Shown one piece after another: positions 1 to 7,970 of a DNA stretch of 64,000 bases. This stretch comes from Amycolatopsis anabasis. Its GTDB lineage: Bacteria > Actinomycetota > Actinomycetes > Mycobacteriales > Pseudonocardiaceae. Numbering within the stretch: position 1 is the first letter of the stretch; each line of letters begins with the position of its first letter. The notes under the pieces were generated by a model that was given only the letters and a program-made list of their open reading frames with translations, was not told where the DNA came from and did not search any database. Location: contig NZ_VTHK01000018.1 in the NCBI RefSeq assembly GCF_009765355.1, positions 55,945 to 119,944 on the forward strand, written 5' to 3'. Position numbers and translations under genes: made by a program.

Positions 1-1
1 G

Positions 2-1597
2 CGGCGTTCCGCCGGGGCCGAGGCGTCCCGGATCCTGGCCGAACTGGTCATCGAGGGCGCCCGCACGCTGACGTTCGTGCGGTCCCGCCGGGGCGCCGAG
101 CTGACCGCGCTCGGCGCCCGCCGCATCCTGTCCGAAGTGGACTCCTCGCTGCCGGGGCTGGTGGCCGCCTACCGCGCGGGGTTCCTGCCCGAGGAACGAC
201 GCGCCCTGGAACGGTCGCTGCTCACCGGTGACCTGCTCGGCGTCGCCTCCACGAACGCGCTCGAACTGGGTGTCGACATCGCGGGCCTGGACGCGGTGGT
301 GCTGGCCGGTTACCCGGGGACGCTGGCCTCGTTCTGGCAGCAGGCGGGCCGCGCCGGGCGCGCGGGCGACGGCGCGCTGGTGGTGTTCGTCGCGCGCGAC
401 GACCCGCTGGACACCTACCTCGTGCACCACCCGGCGGCGATCCTGGACCGCCCGGTGGAAACGGCGGTGCTCGACCCCGCCAACCCGTACGTGCTTGCGC
501 CCCAGCTCGCCTGCGCCGCGTCGGAACTTCCGCTGACCGCCGACGAACTGGAGCCGTTCGGCGGCGAAGTGGCCCGCGAGGTGCTCGACTCGCTGGTGGC
601 GGACAAGCTGCTGCGCCGCCGGCCGAGCGGCTGGTACTGGACTTCCCGGATGCAGCCGCACCGGGACGTCGACATCCGCGGTTCCGGCGGCGAGCAGATC
701 GCGGTGGTCGAAGCGGAGACCTCGCGGCTGCTGGGCACCGTGGACCCGGGTTCCGCCTGCAGCACGGTGCATCCCGGCGCGGTGTACCTGCACCAGGGCG
801 CGTCGTACGTGGTCGACGAACTGGATCTGGAGTCGGCGCTGGCCCTCGTGCACGCGGAGGATCCGGAGTGGAACACCTCGGCCCGCGAAGTGGTGGACAT
901 CGCCGTGCTGCACACGCAGCACCGCACGGACCACGGCGGGGTCAGCGTCTGCCTCGGCGAGGTCTCGGTGACCTCGCAGGTGGTGGGCTACCTGCGCCGG
1001 TTGCCCTCGGGCGAAGTGCTCGACCAGATACCGCTGGACCTGCCGCAGCAGGAACTGCGCACCCGCGCGGTCTGGTACACGATCTCGGAAGAGCTGCTGA
1101 CCGGGACCGGCGGCGCCGAGAACCGCGGCACCGGGAACAGAAGTGGCAGGGCACCGGGGGGCGCCGGGCTCGATCCGGCGCGCGTCCCCGGTGCCCTGCA
1201 TGCCGCCGAGCACGCGGCGATCGGCCTGCTACCGCTGTTCGCTACGTGCGACCGTTGGGACATCGGCGGAGTCTCCACCGCCCTGCACGCTGACACCGGG
1301 GAGGCGACGGTGTTCGTGCATGACGGTCATCCCGGGGGTGCGGGATTCGCCGATCGCGGCTTTGCCGCGCTGGTCCCGTGGTTGGCCGCTACGCGGGAGG
1401 CGATCATCTCCTGCGAGTGCCCGACGGGCTGCCCGTCCTGTGTGCAGTCACCAAAATGCGGGAATGGCAACGACCCACTGGACAAGGCGGGGGCGGTGGC
1501 CGTACTCGGCACCGTGCTGGGGGCGGTACAACCCGGCGCCCGGCACGACCACGAGGTCCATCACGCCGCGGAGGGCTCCGCGGCGACCAACTGCTGA
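2..1597 (+). CDS. DEAD/DEAH-box helicase with DUF1998 zinc domain (MrfA/Rv3649 type), 5' partial
   Basis: The reading frame is open from base 2, so the N-terminus and the ATP-binding domain lie before the window. What is visible is the second RecA-like domain: motif V-like residues (ASTNALELGVDIAGLD) followed by motif VI (QQAGRAGR). The C-terminal third ends in a Cys cluster (CECPTGCPSC...KCGN) typical of the DUF1998 zinc domain found in MrfA-type DNA-repair helicases. An ATP-dependent 3'-5' DNA helicase or repair role is inferred from the family; the M. tuberculosis positional equivalent is Rv3649. The last 37 bases overlap tail-to-tail with the minus-strand prim-pol gene. Confidence 0.9.
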   Translation, partial: RRSAGAEASRILAELVIEGARTLTFVRSRRGAELTALGARRILSEVDSSLPGLVAAYRAGFLPEERRALERSLLTGDLLGVASTNALELGVDIAGLDAVVLAGYPGTLASFWQQAGRAGRAGDGALVVFVARDDPLDTYLVHHPAAILDRPVETAVLDPANPYVLAPQLACAASELPLTADELEPFGGEVAREVLDSLVADKLLRRRPSGWYWTSRMQPHRDVDIRGSGGEQIAVVEAETSRLLGTVDPGSACSTVHPGAVYLHQGASYVVDELDLESALALVHAEDPEWNTSAREVVDIAVLHTQHRTDHGGVSVCLGEVSVTSQVVGYLRRLPSGEVLDQIPLDLPQQELRTRAVWYTISEELLTGTGGAENRGTGNRSGRAPGGAGLDPARVPGALHAAEHAAIGLLPLFATCDRWDIGGVSTALHADTGEATVFVHDGHPGGAGFADRGFAALVPWLAATREAIISCECPTGCPSCVQSPKCGNGNDPLDKAGAVAVLGTVLGAVQPGARHDHEVHHAAEGSAATNC

Positions 1598-2208
1598 GTG
1601 CTGCTCACGTGCTCGCCGTCCAGGGCACGCACGAGCACTTCGTGCACCGCGTGCGCGGCCGGGAGCTGCCATCCCCAGACCTCCGGCTTGACCCGCCAGT
1701 GCACCACTCCGTGCTGATACGGCGTGGGCGGCAACGGAATCCAGCTGTCCGCACCGTGCACGCGGATGCCGCGGTGCTCACCGAGTTCCGCCGGCACCCG
1801 GTCGGCCGCGGTGGTCAGGAACAGCCACCGGCCGTTCGGCATGGCGACGATCGGCGCGGGGTGCCCGGTCGCGCGCAGCAGGCGGGCGGCCCGCCGGCCC
1901 AGCTCGTCGTCGACCTCGACGGCGTCGAGCACCGTGCCGGTCGCCACGAGCAGGCTGTACGGCGTTCCGGTCCACCAGGACGCCACCTGGTGCGGGTGCG
2001 CACCGAGCCGCTCACGCCAGTCCGCGTGCGCGGGCACCGGCCCGAACCAGGCCGCGTCCGGCTCCGCGCCAGGCGCGTCGTCGTCGGCGACCGCCGGATA
2101 GGTGCCCGGGAACACCGGCCAGCCACGCCAGGCGAGGCCGATGGCTTCGGCGCGCAGCTCGATGCGGAACGCGCCGCGCCAGCTATCCGACCAATCCGTG
2201 TCCAACAT
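1561..2208 (-). CDS. prim-pol N-terminal-domain protein (bifunctional DNA primase/polymerase-like)
   Basis: A 215-residue protein resembling the stand-alone actinobacterial prim-pol family: an early GWPVFPGTYPA segment, a core with SLLVATGTVLDAVEVDD, a PNGRWLFL strand, then HGADSWIPLPPTPY and a GWQLP C-terminal motif. Family members are named bifunctional DNA primase/polymerase, but the short stand-alone forms have no proven activity, so a DNA-binding or regulatory role is equally possible. The ATG at 2208 has a purine-rich GGAGGCAGAG stretch upstream. The 3' end overlaps the helicase gene by 37 bases in convergent orientation. Confidence 0.75.
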   Translation of the reverse strand: MLDTDWSDSWRGAFRIELRAEAIGLAWRGWPVFPGTYPAVADDDAPGAEPDAAWFGPVPAHADWRERLGAHPHQVASWWTGTPYSLLVATGTVLDAVEVDDELGRRAARLLRATGHPAPIVAMPNGRWLFLTTAADRVPAELGEHRGIRVHGADSWIPLPPTPYQHGVVHWRVKPEVWGWQLPAAHAVHEVLVRALDGEHVSSTQQLVAAEPSAA

Positions 2209-2334
2209 TGCTTGCTCTGCCTCCTACCTCTTCCACCTCAGGCGGGGTGGGCTGTCTCACTCAAATAAACGGCAACTTGCAAAGTGCCGGTAGGGCCCCA
2301 GCGGCAACCGGCGGTTGCGGCACGATGAACGAAC

Positions 2335-2363
2335 GGCGGCCCACCGTTCGACCGAACGCCGCC
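2335..2363 (-). terminator. hairpin downstream of the tad operon
   Basis: GGCGG at 2335 pairs with CCGCC ending at 2363, and inside it CGTTCG (2345-2350) pairs with CGAACG (2353-2358). A second hairpin lies next to it (GCAACC 2304-2309, GGTTGC 2313-2318). There is no clear U-run. Together they occupy the 280-base gap between the last pilus gene and the prim-pol start, where minus-strand pilus transcripts would end. The rest of the gap shows no convincing gene. Confidence 0.4.
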
Positions 2364-2488
2364 CGTCCACCCGTCGCGTGAGTCATCCCCACCCGGGCCT
2401 GGCCCACATACCGCCTCGCCTGCACGGTTTTGCCTTGACGCACAACACATCTGCACGTGCATCGCCCGCCTGACCGGGCCCGCGCCGC

Positions 2489-2863
2489 CTACCGCTCGCC
2501 GTACACCGGCGTCGGTGAACGGTCGACCGGCCCGGCGCGGGCCCGCGCGGCGGCCGGTGCGAAACCGTTCAGCGCGCCCGATAACGGGCACTCGACCTCG
2601 ACCAGCGCGTCCGGCCCGTCGAGGCGGCAGCTGATCAGCCGCGCGCCCATCCGCCAGACGACCCAGCTCGCGCGCTCGCAGGCCACGCCGACGCCGTCCC
2701 GCGCGCGACCGGCGGCGGCCAGGGCAGCCAGGTCGGCCGCCCCGCTCGCCCGGTGACGGGCCAGTGCCGCCGAGCCGAGCCAGCACAGCAGCCCGGTGAC
2801 CAGGAGCAGCCCCGCGATCGCCGCGGCGGTCCACACCGTCGCCATCCCGGCGTCGGCGGACAT
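2489..2863 (-). CDS. Rv3654c-type TadE-like minor pilin/secretion protein
   Basis: A 124-residue protein with a short N-terminal leader (MSADAG), a cleavage-like Gly followed by MATVW, and one hydrophobic segment (about residues 10-28). The rest is small-residue-rich with a Cys-containing C-terminal part. This matches the Rv3654c family that closes actinobacterial Tad loci, where it is thought to be a pseudopilin-like exported subunit. Unlike TadE it lacks the Glu at +5 of the mature protein. The start was placed at ATG 2863 because the longer upstream frame overlaps tadE and carries only low-complexity Arg-rich residues. It is the last gene of the operon. Confidence 0.75.
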   Translation of the reverse strand: MSADAGMATVWTAAAIAGLLLVTGLLCWLGSAALARHRASGAADLAALAAAGRARDGVGVACERASWVVWRMGARLISCRLDGPDALVEVECPLSGALNGFAPAAARARAGPVDRSPTPVYGER

Positions 2864-2876
2864 CCGCCGCGCCCGG

Positions 2877-3245
2877 CTACGGCGGCGCACCGGGAGCCTC
2901 CGGCTCGGGTTCGAGCACCGCGTAGGCCGAACCGCGCAGTTCGACACCGGGCAGCAGCCCACCGGCGGGCGCGGCGCGCACCTCGATCTCCACGGTCCCG
3001 GACTCGGTGCGCACCGCCAGCCGGGCGCCGGCGGGCGCGATCTCGGCCACGGCCTGGTCGGCGAGTTGCCGGTCCCCGCGGGCGACCAGCCGGGCGGCCT
3101 CGCGGGCGGCGTCGACGCAGCGCAGCTGATCGGCCATCGCGACGAGCGCGGCGAGCGCCATGCCCAGAACGAAGATCAACGCTCCCACGGCGATCGCCGC
3201 CTCCACGGTGACCGCGCCGCGCTCGGGATCGCCCCGTGCGGCCAC
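2877..3245 (-). CDS. tadE: TadE-family pseudopilin
   Basis: A 122-residue protein with the type IV prepilin-like signature RGAVTVEAAIA near its N-terminus: Gly before the cleavage point and Glu at +5, then about 22 hydrophobic residues. The remainder is a soluble domain with two beta-rich stretches. TadE-type proteins are processed by a prepilin peptidase (not in this window) and act as minor subunits of Flp pili. GTG 3245 is preferred because it follows the pilin stop by 7 bases; an ATG at 3275 in the same frame overlaps the pilin gene. Fifth of six structural genes in the operon. Confidence 0.8.
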   Translation of the reverse strand: MAARGDPERGAVTVEAAIAVGALIFVLGMALAALVAMADQLRCVDAAREAARLVARGDRQLADQAVAEIAPAGARLAVRTESGTVEIEVRAAPAGGLLPGVELRGSAYAVLEPEPEAPGAPP

Positions 3246-3252
3246 CCCGCCC

Positions 3253-3468
3253 TCACGCCACGAACGAGAGCGCACGTTCCACCAGCGCCTTCACCCCGTC
3301 GGTGATCGTGTCACCGGTGAGGACCAGGTAGAGCACGCCCGCGAACGCCGCCGCGGCGATCGTGCCGATCGCGTACTCGGCCGTGCTCATTCCCACGTCT
3401 CCGGCGAACGGCGAACGCCATCCGGGCGACCACCACCGGCGTGACCGGTACTTCCGTTGAGCGATCAT
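3253..3468 (-). CDS. Flp pilin-like protein (DUF4244)
   Basis: A 71-residue protein with a basic N-terminal leader (residues 1-26), then a prepilin-like junction G/MSTAEY with Glu at +5 and a single hydrophobic helix (AIGTIAAAAFAGVLYLVLTG). This is the layout of small Flp/TadA-dependent pilins and of the actinobacterial DUF4244 family. It is probably the major structural subunit of the pilus. ATG 3468 is preceded by GAGAAGGG. It lies between the tadC membrane protein and the TadE pseudopilin in the same transcript, with about 57 bases of space upstream. Confidence 0.8.
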   Translation of the reverse strand: MIAQRKYRSRRWWSPGWRSPFAGDVGMSTAEYAIGTIAAAAFAGVLYLVLTGDTITDGVKALVERALSFVA

Positions 3469-3525
3469 GTCGAAATCCCTTCTCGGTTGCGGTTTCCTAT
3501 CTTGTCCACAGTGGACGCTTGGTGA

Positions 3526-4257
3526 TCAGTGCGGCAGGGCGAGCCCTTCGGCCAGGCCGAGGACGACCGGGAGCACCCCGAGGCAGAGGAACGCGGGCAG
3601 GAAGCACAGGCCGAGCGGCCCGGCGATCAGGACGCCCGCCCGCTGCGCCCTCGCCTCGGCTTCGTCGCGCATCGAGTCACGTACGCACGCCGCCAGTTCC
3701 GCCGCCACCCCGGCCAGGGCGGTTCCCGAGCGCGTGGTGCGCTGGGCGGCCCGGGCCAGTTCGGCGGTCGCGGGGCAATCCCGTGCGGGCGCCCAGGCTT
3801 CGCGTTCGCCCGCGCCCAGGGCGAGCAGTTCGGCCGTGGACCGGAGCGCGGCGGAAGCGGCCGGCTCCCCGGCGCCGTCGGCCACCGCCCGGATCGCCAC
3901 CGGCACCGGCAGCCCGGCTCGCAGGCAAGCCGCCAGCAGGTCCCAGGTCGCGGCGAGCCGAAGCGCCTCGGCACCTCCGCCCGCGCGACGGCGCCGTGCC
4001 CACCACCGCGCGGAAAGCCACGCCAGCCCGGCGACCGGCCCCGCCAGCACGACCCCGTGCGGCCAGCCGCCGAGGGCGATGGTCAGCGCGCCCGTCCCCG
4101 CGGCCAGCCAGGCCGCCGGGGCGCGAGCCGGGGACGGCCAGCGACGCGGGTCCCGGCGCGCGGGCGGGCGCAGGCGAGCCAGCCGGGATCGCGCGACGCG
4201 GGGTTCCGGCGCCACCAGCAAAGCGGCGGCGATCAGCGCCGCGGCCGCGCCGGTCAT
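3526..4257 (-). CDS. tadC: Type II secretion F-family inner-membrane protein TadC
   Basis: A 243-residue membrane protein with the T2SSF layout: hydrophobic segments near the N-terminus and around residues 50-80, a central cytoplasmic helical domain (LAATWDLLAACLRAGLPV, AELARAAQRTTRSGTALAG), and a long hydrophobic C-terminus (AGVLIAGPLGLCFLPAFLCLGVLP). It should pair with TadB to form the platform under the TadA ATPase. The start ATG 4257 overlaps the tadB stop (ATGA), indicating translational coupling. A longer upstream frame exists but is inside tadB. Confidence 0.85.
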   Translation of the reverse strand: MTGAAAALIAAALLVAPEPRVARSRLARLRPPARRDPRRWPSPARAPAAWLAAGTGALTIALGGWPHGVVLAGPVAGLAWLSARWWARRRRAGGGAEALRLAATWDLLAACLRAGLPVPVAIRAVADGAGEPAASAALRSTAELLALGAGEREAWAPARDCPATAELARAAQRTTRSGTALAGVAAELAACVRDSMRDEAEARAQRAGVLIAGPLGLCFLPAFLCLGVLPVVLGLAEGLALPH

Positions 4258-5156
4258 CGCGGCACCGCCGGTTCGGTCAGGCGGGCGCTCCAGGCGGTTC
4301 CCGCCCAGATCAGGGCGCATCCGATGACCAGCAGCGCCTGCCCGGGCGGGGTCGCGGTGAGCACCCGCAGCGGATGCGCCCCCATGGCCTCGCCCAGCGC
4401 GACCCCGGCCGCGGGCAGCAACGCCAGGACGAAGGCGCCGGCCCGGGGACCCGCCATCCTGGCGCGGGTCTGGTCCGCGAAACGGGCGGTCGCCGCGAGG
4501 TCCCGCCGTACGGCGTCAAGCACCTCGGCCATCGGGAGCCCGTGCCGCCGGGCGAGCGCCCACGCCCGGGTGAGCCCGCCGAGCGCCCCCGCCGGAGAGA
4601 GCGCCTGATAACCGGAGTGACCTGTGGAAGGCGAGCACCGGAACTCGCCGGTCGCAGGCCGCGGCGTCGAGGTACGTCCTCCCGCCGAGGCGGCGTCCAA
4701 CGCGGTCGCGGCGGCCAGCGCGGCACCGAGATCGCCGCCGAGCCGGGCCGAACCGGCCACCGCTCGCATCGCGGCCGCCGCTGCCGCGGGTGCGTCGGTG
4801 GCGGCCGATTCGGCGGCCACCGCGGGGTGTGCGCCCGCCCGCAATTCGGCCACCATGGTGCGCAATGCCTCGGCCATCGCCCGTGCCGAGGCGATCGCGT
4901 CGCTCGCCCGCGACCGCAGCCGCCACTGCCGCCATCCGGCGGCCACGAGCAACGCGGCGGCGACCGCACCCGCCGGCCCCGCGAACGCGGCGGCCGGGAG
5001 GATCACGAGCACCGGCAGGCAGCAGGCGAGCCGGACCGGGACGCGCGGGAGCCGGGCTCGGCGCGCGTGCAGCAGTCTGGCGAGCCGTGTTTCCGGACAC
5101 CGGGCGGGCCAGCAGAACAAGGCGGCCGCGCACAGGAAAGCGCTGGGGCTCAACAC
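4254..5156 (-). CDS. tadB: Type II secretion F-family protein TadB
   Basis: A roughly 300-residue T2SSF-type membrane protein. Hydrophobic segments occur at about residues 5-17 and 35-60 and again near the C-terminus (PRAGAFVLALLPAAGVALGEA, ALLVIGCALIWAGTAW). The middle holds the helical cytoplasmic domain, including LARRHGLPMAEVLDAVRRDLA. GTG 5156 is chosen because it overlaps the tadA stop (GTGTTGA) and TadB family proteins are about this long; TTG 5153 is possible. The stretch GGRTSTPRPATGEFRCSPST inside the cytoplasmic domain is less typical of the family, but no frame change is needed to read through it. Confidence 0.75.
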   Translation of the reverse strand: MLSPSAFLCAAALFCWPARCPETRLARLLHARRARLPRVPVRLACCLPVLVILPAAAFAGPAGAVAAALLVAAGWRQWRLRSRASDAIASARAMAEALRTMVAELRAGAHPAVAAESAATDAPAAAAAAMRAVAGSARLGGDLGAALAAATALDAASAGGRTSTPRPATGEFRCSPSTGHSGYQALSPAGALGGLTRAWALARRHGLPMAEVLDAVRRDLAATARFADQTRARMAGPRAGAFVLALLPAAGVALGEAMGAHPLRVLTATPPGQALLVIGCALIWAGTAWSARLTEPAVPR

Positions 5157-6315
5157 GGTGCTCGCACCCCTCGCCGCTCGAGCAGTTCGGTGAGCAACGC
5201 TCGCGCCTCGGTCCAGGCGCCCGCGCGCCACACCGGCCGCACCCGTACGCCGCCGTCGTCCCGCTGCAGGACGCCGATCTCGGCGAGTCGCCGTGCCCCG
5301 CCCGATGCGCGAGTCATGTGCAGCACGACCTGAACCGCGGCGGCGAGCTGGCTGTGCAGCGCGGCCCGGGACAGGCCGCCGAGCGCGGCCAGCGCCTCCA
5401 GCCGCGCCGGTACCTCGCCGGGCGAGTTGGCGTGCAGCGTGCACGCCCCGCCATCGTGCCCGGTGTTCAGGGCGGTGAGCAGTTCGCAGACTTCGCGGCC
5501 GCGCACCTCGCCGACACCAGGCGATCGGGACGCATCCGCAGCGCCTGCCGGACCAGATCGCGCAGGGTGACCTCGCCCGCGCCCTCCACATTGGGCGGGC
5601 GGGCGACCAGCCGGACGAATTGCGGATGCTCGGGCTGCAGCTCACCCGCGTCTTCGACGCAGACGATCCGTTCCGCCGGCGGGACGCGGCCGAGCAGCGC
5701 GGCCAGCAGCGTGCTCTTCCCGGCACCGGTGCACCCGGTGACCAGGAACGCGAGCCGTGCCACCACGAGCGCCTCCAGGAGGCGCTCGCTTTCGGCGCCG
5801 AACGTGCCGAGTTCGCGCAGGGCGCGCAAGTCGTGCACGGCCGGGCGCAGCACGCGCAGGGAGACGCAGGTGCCGTCCGCGGCGACCGGCGGGAGCACGG
5901 CGTGCAACCGGATCCGGCCGTGCGGACCCGCGCCGGGGAGCCAGCCGTCCACGTAGGGCCGGGCGTCGTCCAGCCGCCGCCCGGCGGCGTGGGCGAGCCG
6001 CTGGGCGAGCGTGCGGACCGCCTCCTCCCCGGAGAACCGCACCTCGGTGCGGCGGAGCCCGCCCGCCCCGTCGACCCAGACCTCTTCCGGGGCGGTGACC
6101 AGGACATCGGTGGTGCTCGGATCGCCGAGCAGCGGCTCCAGCGGGCCTACGCCGACGAATTCCCGGCGCATCAGGCGCAGGGTGTCCAGCACCTCCGCGT
6201 GATCGACGGCCCCGCCGGCTTCGGCGCGCACCGCGGCGGCGACCGCCGCGGAGTCCGCGGGGTCCCCGGCGCCCGCGAGCCGCAGCCGGACCCGCTCGAC
6301 CAGATCGTCGTTCAT
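5150..6315 (-). pseudogene. tadA: TadA secretion ATPase, interrupted by a single-base frameshift
   Basis: The first part (6315 down to about 5515) encodes the N-terminal and nucleotide-binding parts of a Tad secretion ATPase, with Walker A GCTGAGKSTLL and the conserved ALRMRPDRLV. The frame then runs into unrelated residues and stops at 5467. Shifting by one base at about 5515 restores VGEVRGREVCELLTALNTGH and the Walker B/His-box region, then the family C-terminus to the stop at 5150. One G missing from GTGGTC explains everything. The joined protein would be about 388 residues, normal for the family. The start ATGA-overlaps ssd. This is either a real inactivating mutation or a sequencing error. 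Confidence 0.85.
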
Positions 6316-7391
6316 CGCGGCGCACCCGCTTCGGAGCGGCCGGAGCGGGCCGCGGTCAGGACCGCCTGCGCGGCGGTCGCCAGCGGGCCGCGCGGACGCG
6401 GCGCGAACTCACCGCGCTCGAGCGCCTTGGCGAGGCCGCGTTCGGCGGGCATGTCCGCGATGAGCGGTACGCCCACCACATCGGCCACGTACTCGGCGTC
6501 GAGACCGTCCGGGGCGGGGCCGCGGACGACCACCCGCACCCGTCCCTCGCGCTCGCCGAGGCGGTGGAGCACGCATTTCGCCGCCAGGCAGGCCCGCACC
6601 TCGGCCGGGACGACCAGGACGAGAAGGTCGGCCTGGTCCGCCGCGGCCGCGGCGCCGGCGCCGAGCTGGCGGGGCAGATCGCAGACCACGACCCGGCCGG
6701 ACCGCCGCCCGGCTTCGACCACGGCCTTGACCGCCTGCGCGGTCGGGCCGAGGCTCTCCCGGTCGCACGAGATGAACGACAGCCGCCCGTCGCCGTGCCG
6801 CCGCTCGGGCAGCGCGGAGTGCAACGCGGGCATCGACACCCGCCCGGAGCCGACGCGGAGCGCGGGCCAGCGCAGGCCGCCATCGAGTTCGGCGCCGAGG
6901 AGCAGATCGATCCCGCCGCCGAGCGGATCGCAGTCGACCAGCAACGCGGGCCCCTCGCGGGCCGCGGTGAGGCCGATGCTCGCGGCCAGCACCGAGGCGC
7001 CCGCGCCGCCCCGGCCGCCGAGCACTCCGACGACACAGCCGCCTTCGACACCCGGGCCCTCGACGACCTCGGCGAGCTCCGCGATGAGTCCGTCCTCGCC
7101 TTCGGGCAGCGTGACGACCCGTTCGACACCGGCCTCGAAAGCACGCTGCCAGGTTTCCGGCGCGGGCGGCCCTTTGCTGACCAGGAACACGCCGCGGCGG
7201 CGCGGCAGCTCCGGCTCGACGCGGACCACGTGCTCGTCGAGGAGTACGAGCGGCGCGTGCGCCCAGCGGCCGCGCGCCGCGACCAGATCCGGGGCGCGTT
7301 CGGTGTCGCACCCGACCGCGGCCGCGAGCCGCAGTATCTCCTCGATGACCGTGTCGTCGCAGCCGACGACGAGTGGCCGGTTCTCCGTCAT
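6312..7391 (-). CDS. ssd: Septum-site-determining/CpaE-like ATPase Ssd
   Basis: A 359-residue MinD/ParA-superfamily protein. Residues 1-120 form a receiver-like N-terminal domain; the nucleotide-binding region follows with GVLGGRGGAGASVLAASIGL, then LLVDCDPLGGGIDLLLGAE and VVVCDLPRQL. The P-loop lacks both classical lysines of the deviant Walker A motif, as is usual for CpaE-like Tad-locus proteins. Family members position the Tad machinery; the M. tuberculosis homologue Rv3660c (Ssd) affects septum formation. It is the first gene of the pilus operon and its stop overlaps the tadA ATG. The long leader upstream contains the 6C RNA region. Confidence 0.85.
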   Translation of the reverse strand: MTENRPLVVGCDDTVIEEILRLAAAVGCDTERAPDLVAARGRWAHAPLVLLDEHVVRVEPELPRRRGVFLVSKGPPAPETWQRAFEAGVERVVTLPEGEDGLIAELAEVVEGPGVEGGCVVGVLGGRGGAGASVLAASIGLTAAREGPALLVDCDPLGGGIDLLLGAELDGGLRWPALRVGSGRVSMPALHSALPERRHGDGRLSFISCDRESLGPTAQAVKAVVEAGRRSGRVVVCDLPRQLGAGAAAAADQADLLVLVVPAEVRACLAAKCVLHRLGEREGRVRVVVRGPAPDGLDAEYVADVVGVPLIADMPAERGLAKALERGEFAPRPRGPLATAAQAVLTAARSGRSEAGAPR

Positions 7392-7630
7392 GGCAAACCC
7401 CCTGTGCAACCGTCCCCAGTGGACTCTCCGGCCTGGGCGAAGGCTTGGTCGCGGCCGGAAGTCCACCGTCGCGCCGGGGGTGCGGGCGGGACAAGGCGGT
7501 GTTGATCGGCTTGTGGACAACCGGGGTGCTGTGGACAACCGGCCGCGGTCCCGCCCCGGGCGCGCACGCGTTGTCGGGGGTGTGCGGGAGAATGTGCGGG
7601 GACCGCGCGGCACCCGCGAAAGCACCGGTG

Positions 7631-7724
7631 AAAAGGGGCGACCCCCGCCAGGGGGGAGGGACGGGGGTCGCCAGGGGTTCAGCCCCGGGGGGTCGGACTG
7701 AACCGGTCCGGTGAAACACCGGAC
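7631..7724 (-). ncRNA. 6C small RNA (B11/MTS2822 type)
   Basis: Read on the minus strand there are two hairpins with C-rich loops. The first has arms GGTTCAG (7704-7698) and CTGAACC (7681-7675) and a loop region containing six consecutive Cs. The second has 11-bp arms GGCGACCCCCG (opposite 7662-7672) and CGGGGGTCGCC (opposite 7637-7647), with a CCCTCCCCCT loop, followed by CCTTTT: an intrinsic terminator. A third hairpin (GTCCGGTG, loop TTT, CACCGGAC) opens the RNA. C-rich loops define the 6C family, and the position between ssd and the HAD gene is the same as B11 in M. tuberculosis. With TACAGT at 7736-7731 as -10, the RNA would be about 94 nt. Confidence 0.9.
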
Positions 7725-7730
7725 GGCCTA

Positions 7731-7736
7731 ACTGTA
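7731..7736 (-). promoter_or_regulatory. -10 element of the 6C RNA
   Basis: Minus-strand TACAGT fits the actinobacterial TANNNT -10 consensus. Seven bases further the predicted start (7724) coincides with the first base of the opening hairpin. The -35 region is not recognisable. Confidence 0.55.
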
Positions 7737-7958
7737 ACTCGCCGACCCCCGAGTTGGCGCTCCGCACGCCACCCACAATTCGATAACGGCATGGGCAATC
7801 GATTTCCACTCGGGTCGCGTAATTTCCGTCCCACACCCGGCGTTCGTGCCTGTCCCACCAAGCGGACGCCGAGTTCGCCCGTCCGCGTGGTTACCGATAA
7901 CAGCGCGCGCTCGCGTTCTCACCCCGGGTACGAGACCAGGCCGCGAATCGCGCCCACT

Positions 7959-7964
7959 TATCCT
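7959..7964 (+). promoter_or_regulatory. -10 element of a leaderless promoter (HAD gene)
   Basis: TATCCT is followed by 6 bases and then the GTG start at 7971, so transcription would begin at or next to the start codon. No Shine-Dalgarno is present. Confidence 0.6.
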
Positions 7965-7970
7965 GGGGGC

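Noticed and set aside
4630..4720. Second frameshift inside tadB
   Set aside because: The unusual Thr/Ser/Pro/Arg stretch is followed by normal TadB sequence in the same frame, so no frame change is needed.
4254..6107. 617-residue continuous frame across tadA and tadB
   Set aside because: Its first two thirds are an Arg/Pro-rich shadow of tadA; only the C-terminal part is the real TadB.
7641..7672. riboswitch upstream of ssd
   Set aside because: The hairpins and C-rich loops fit the 6C RNA better; no known aptamer core could be recognised.
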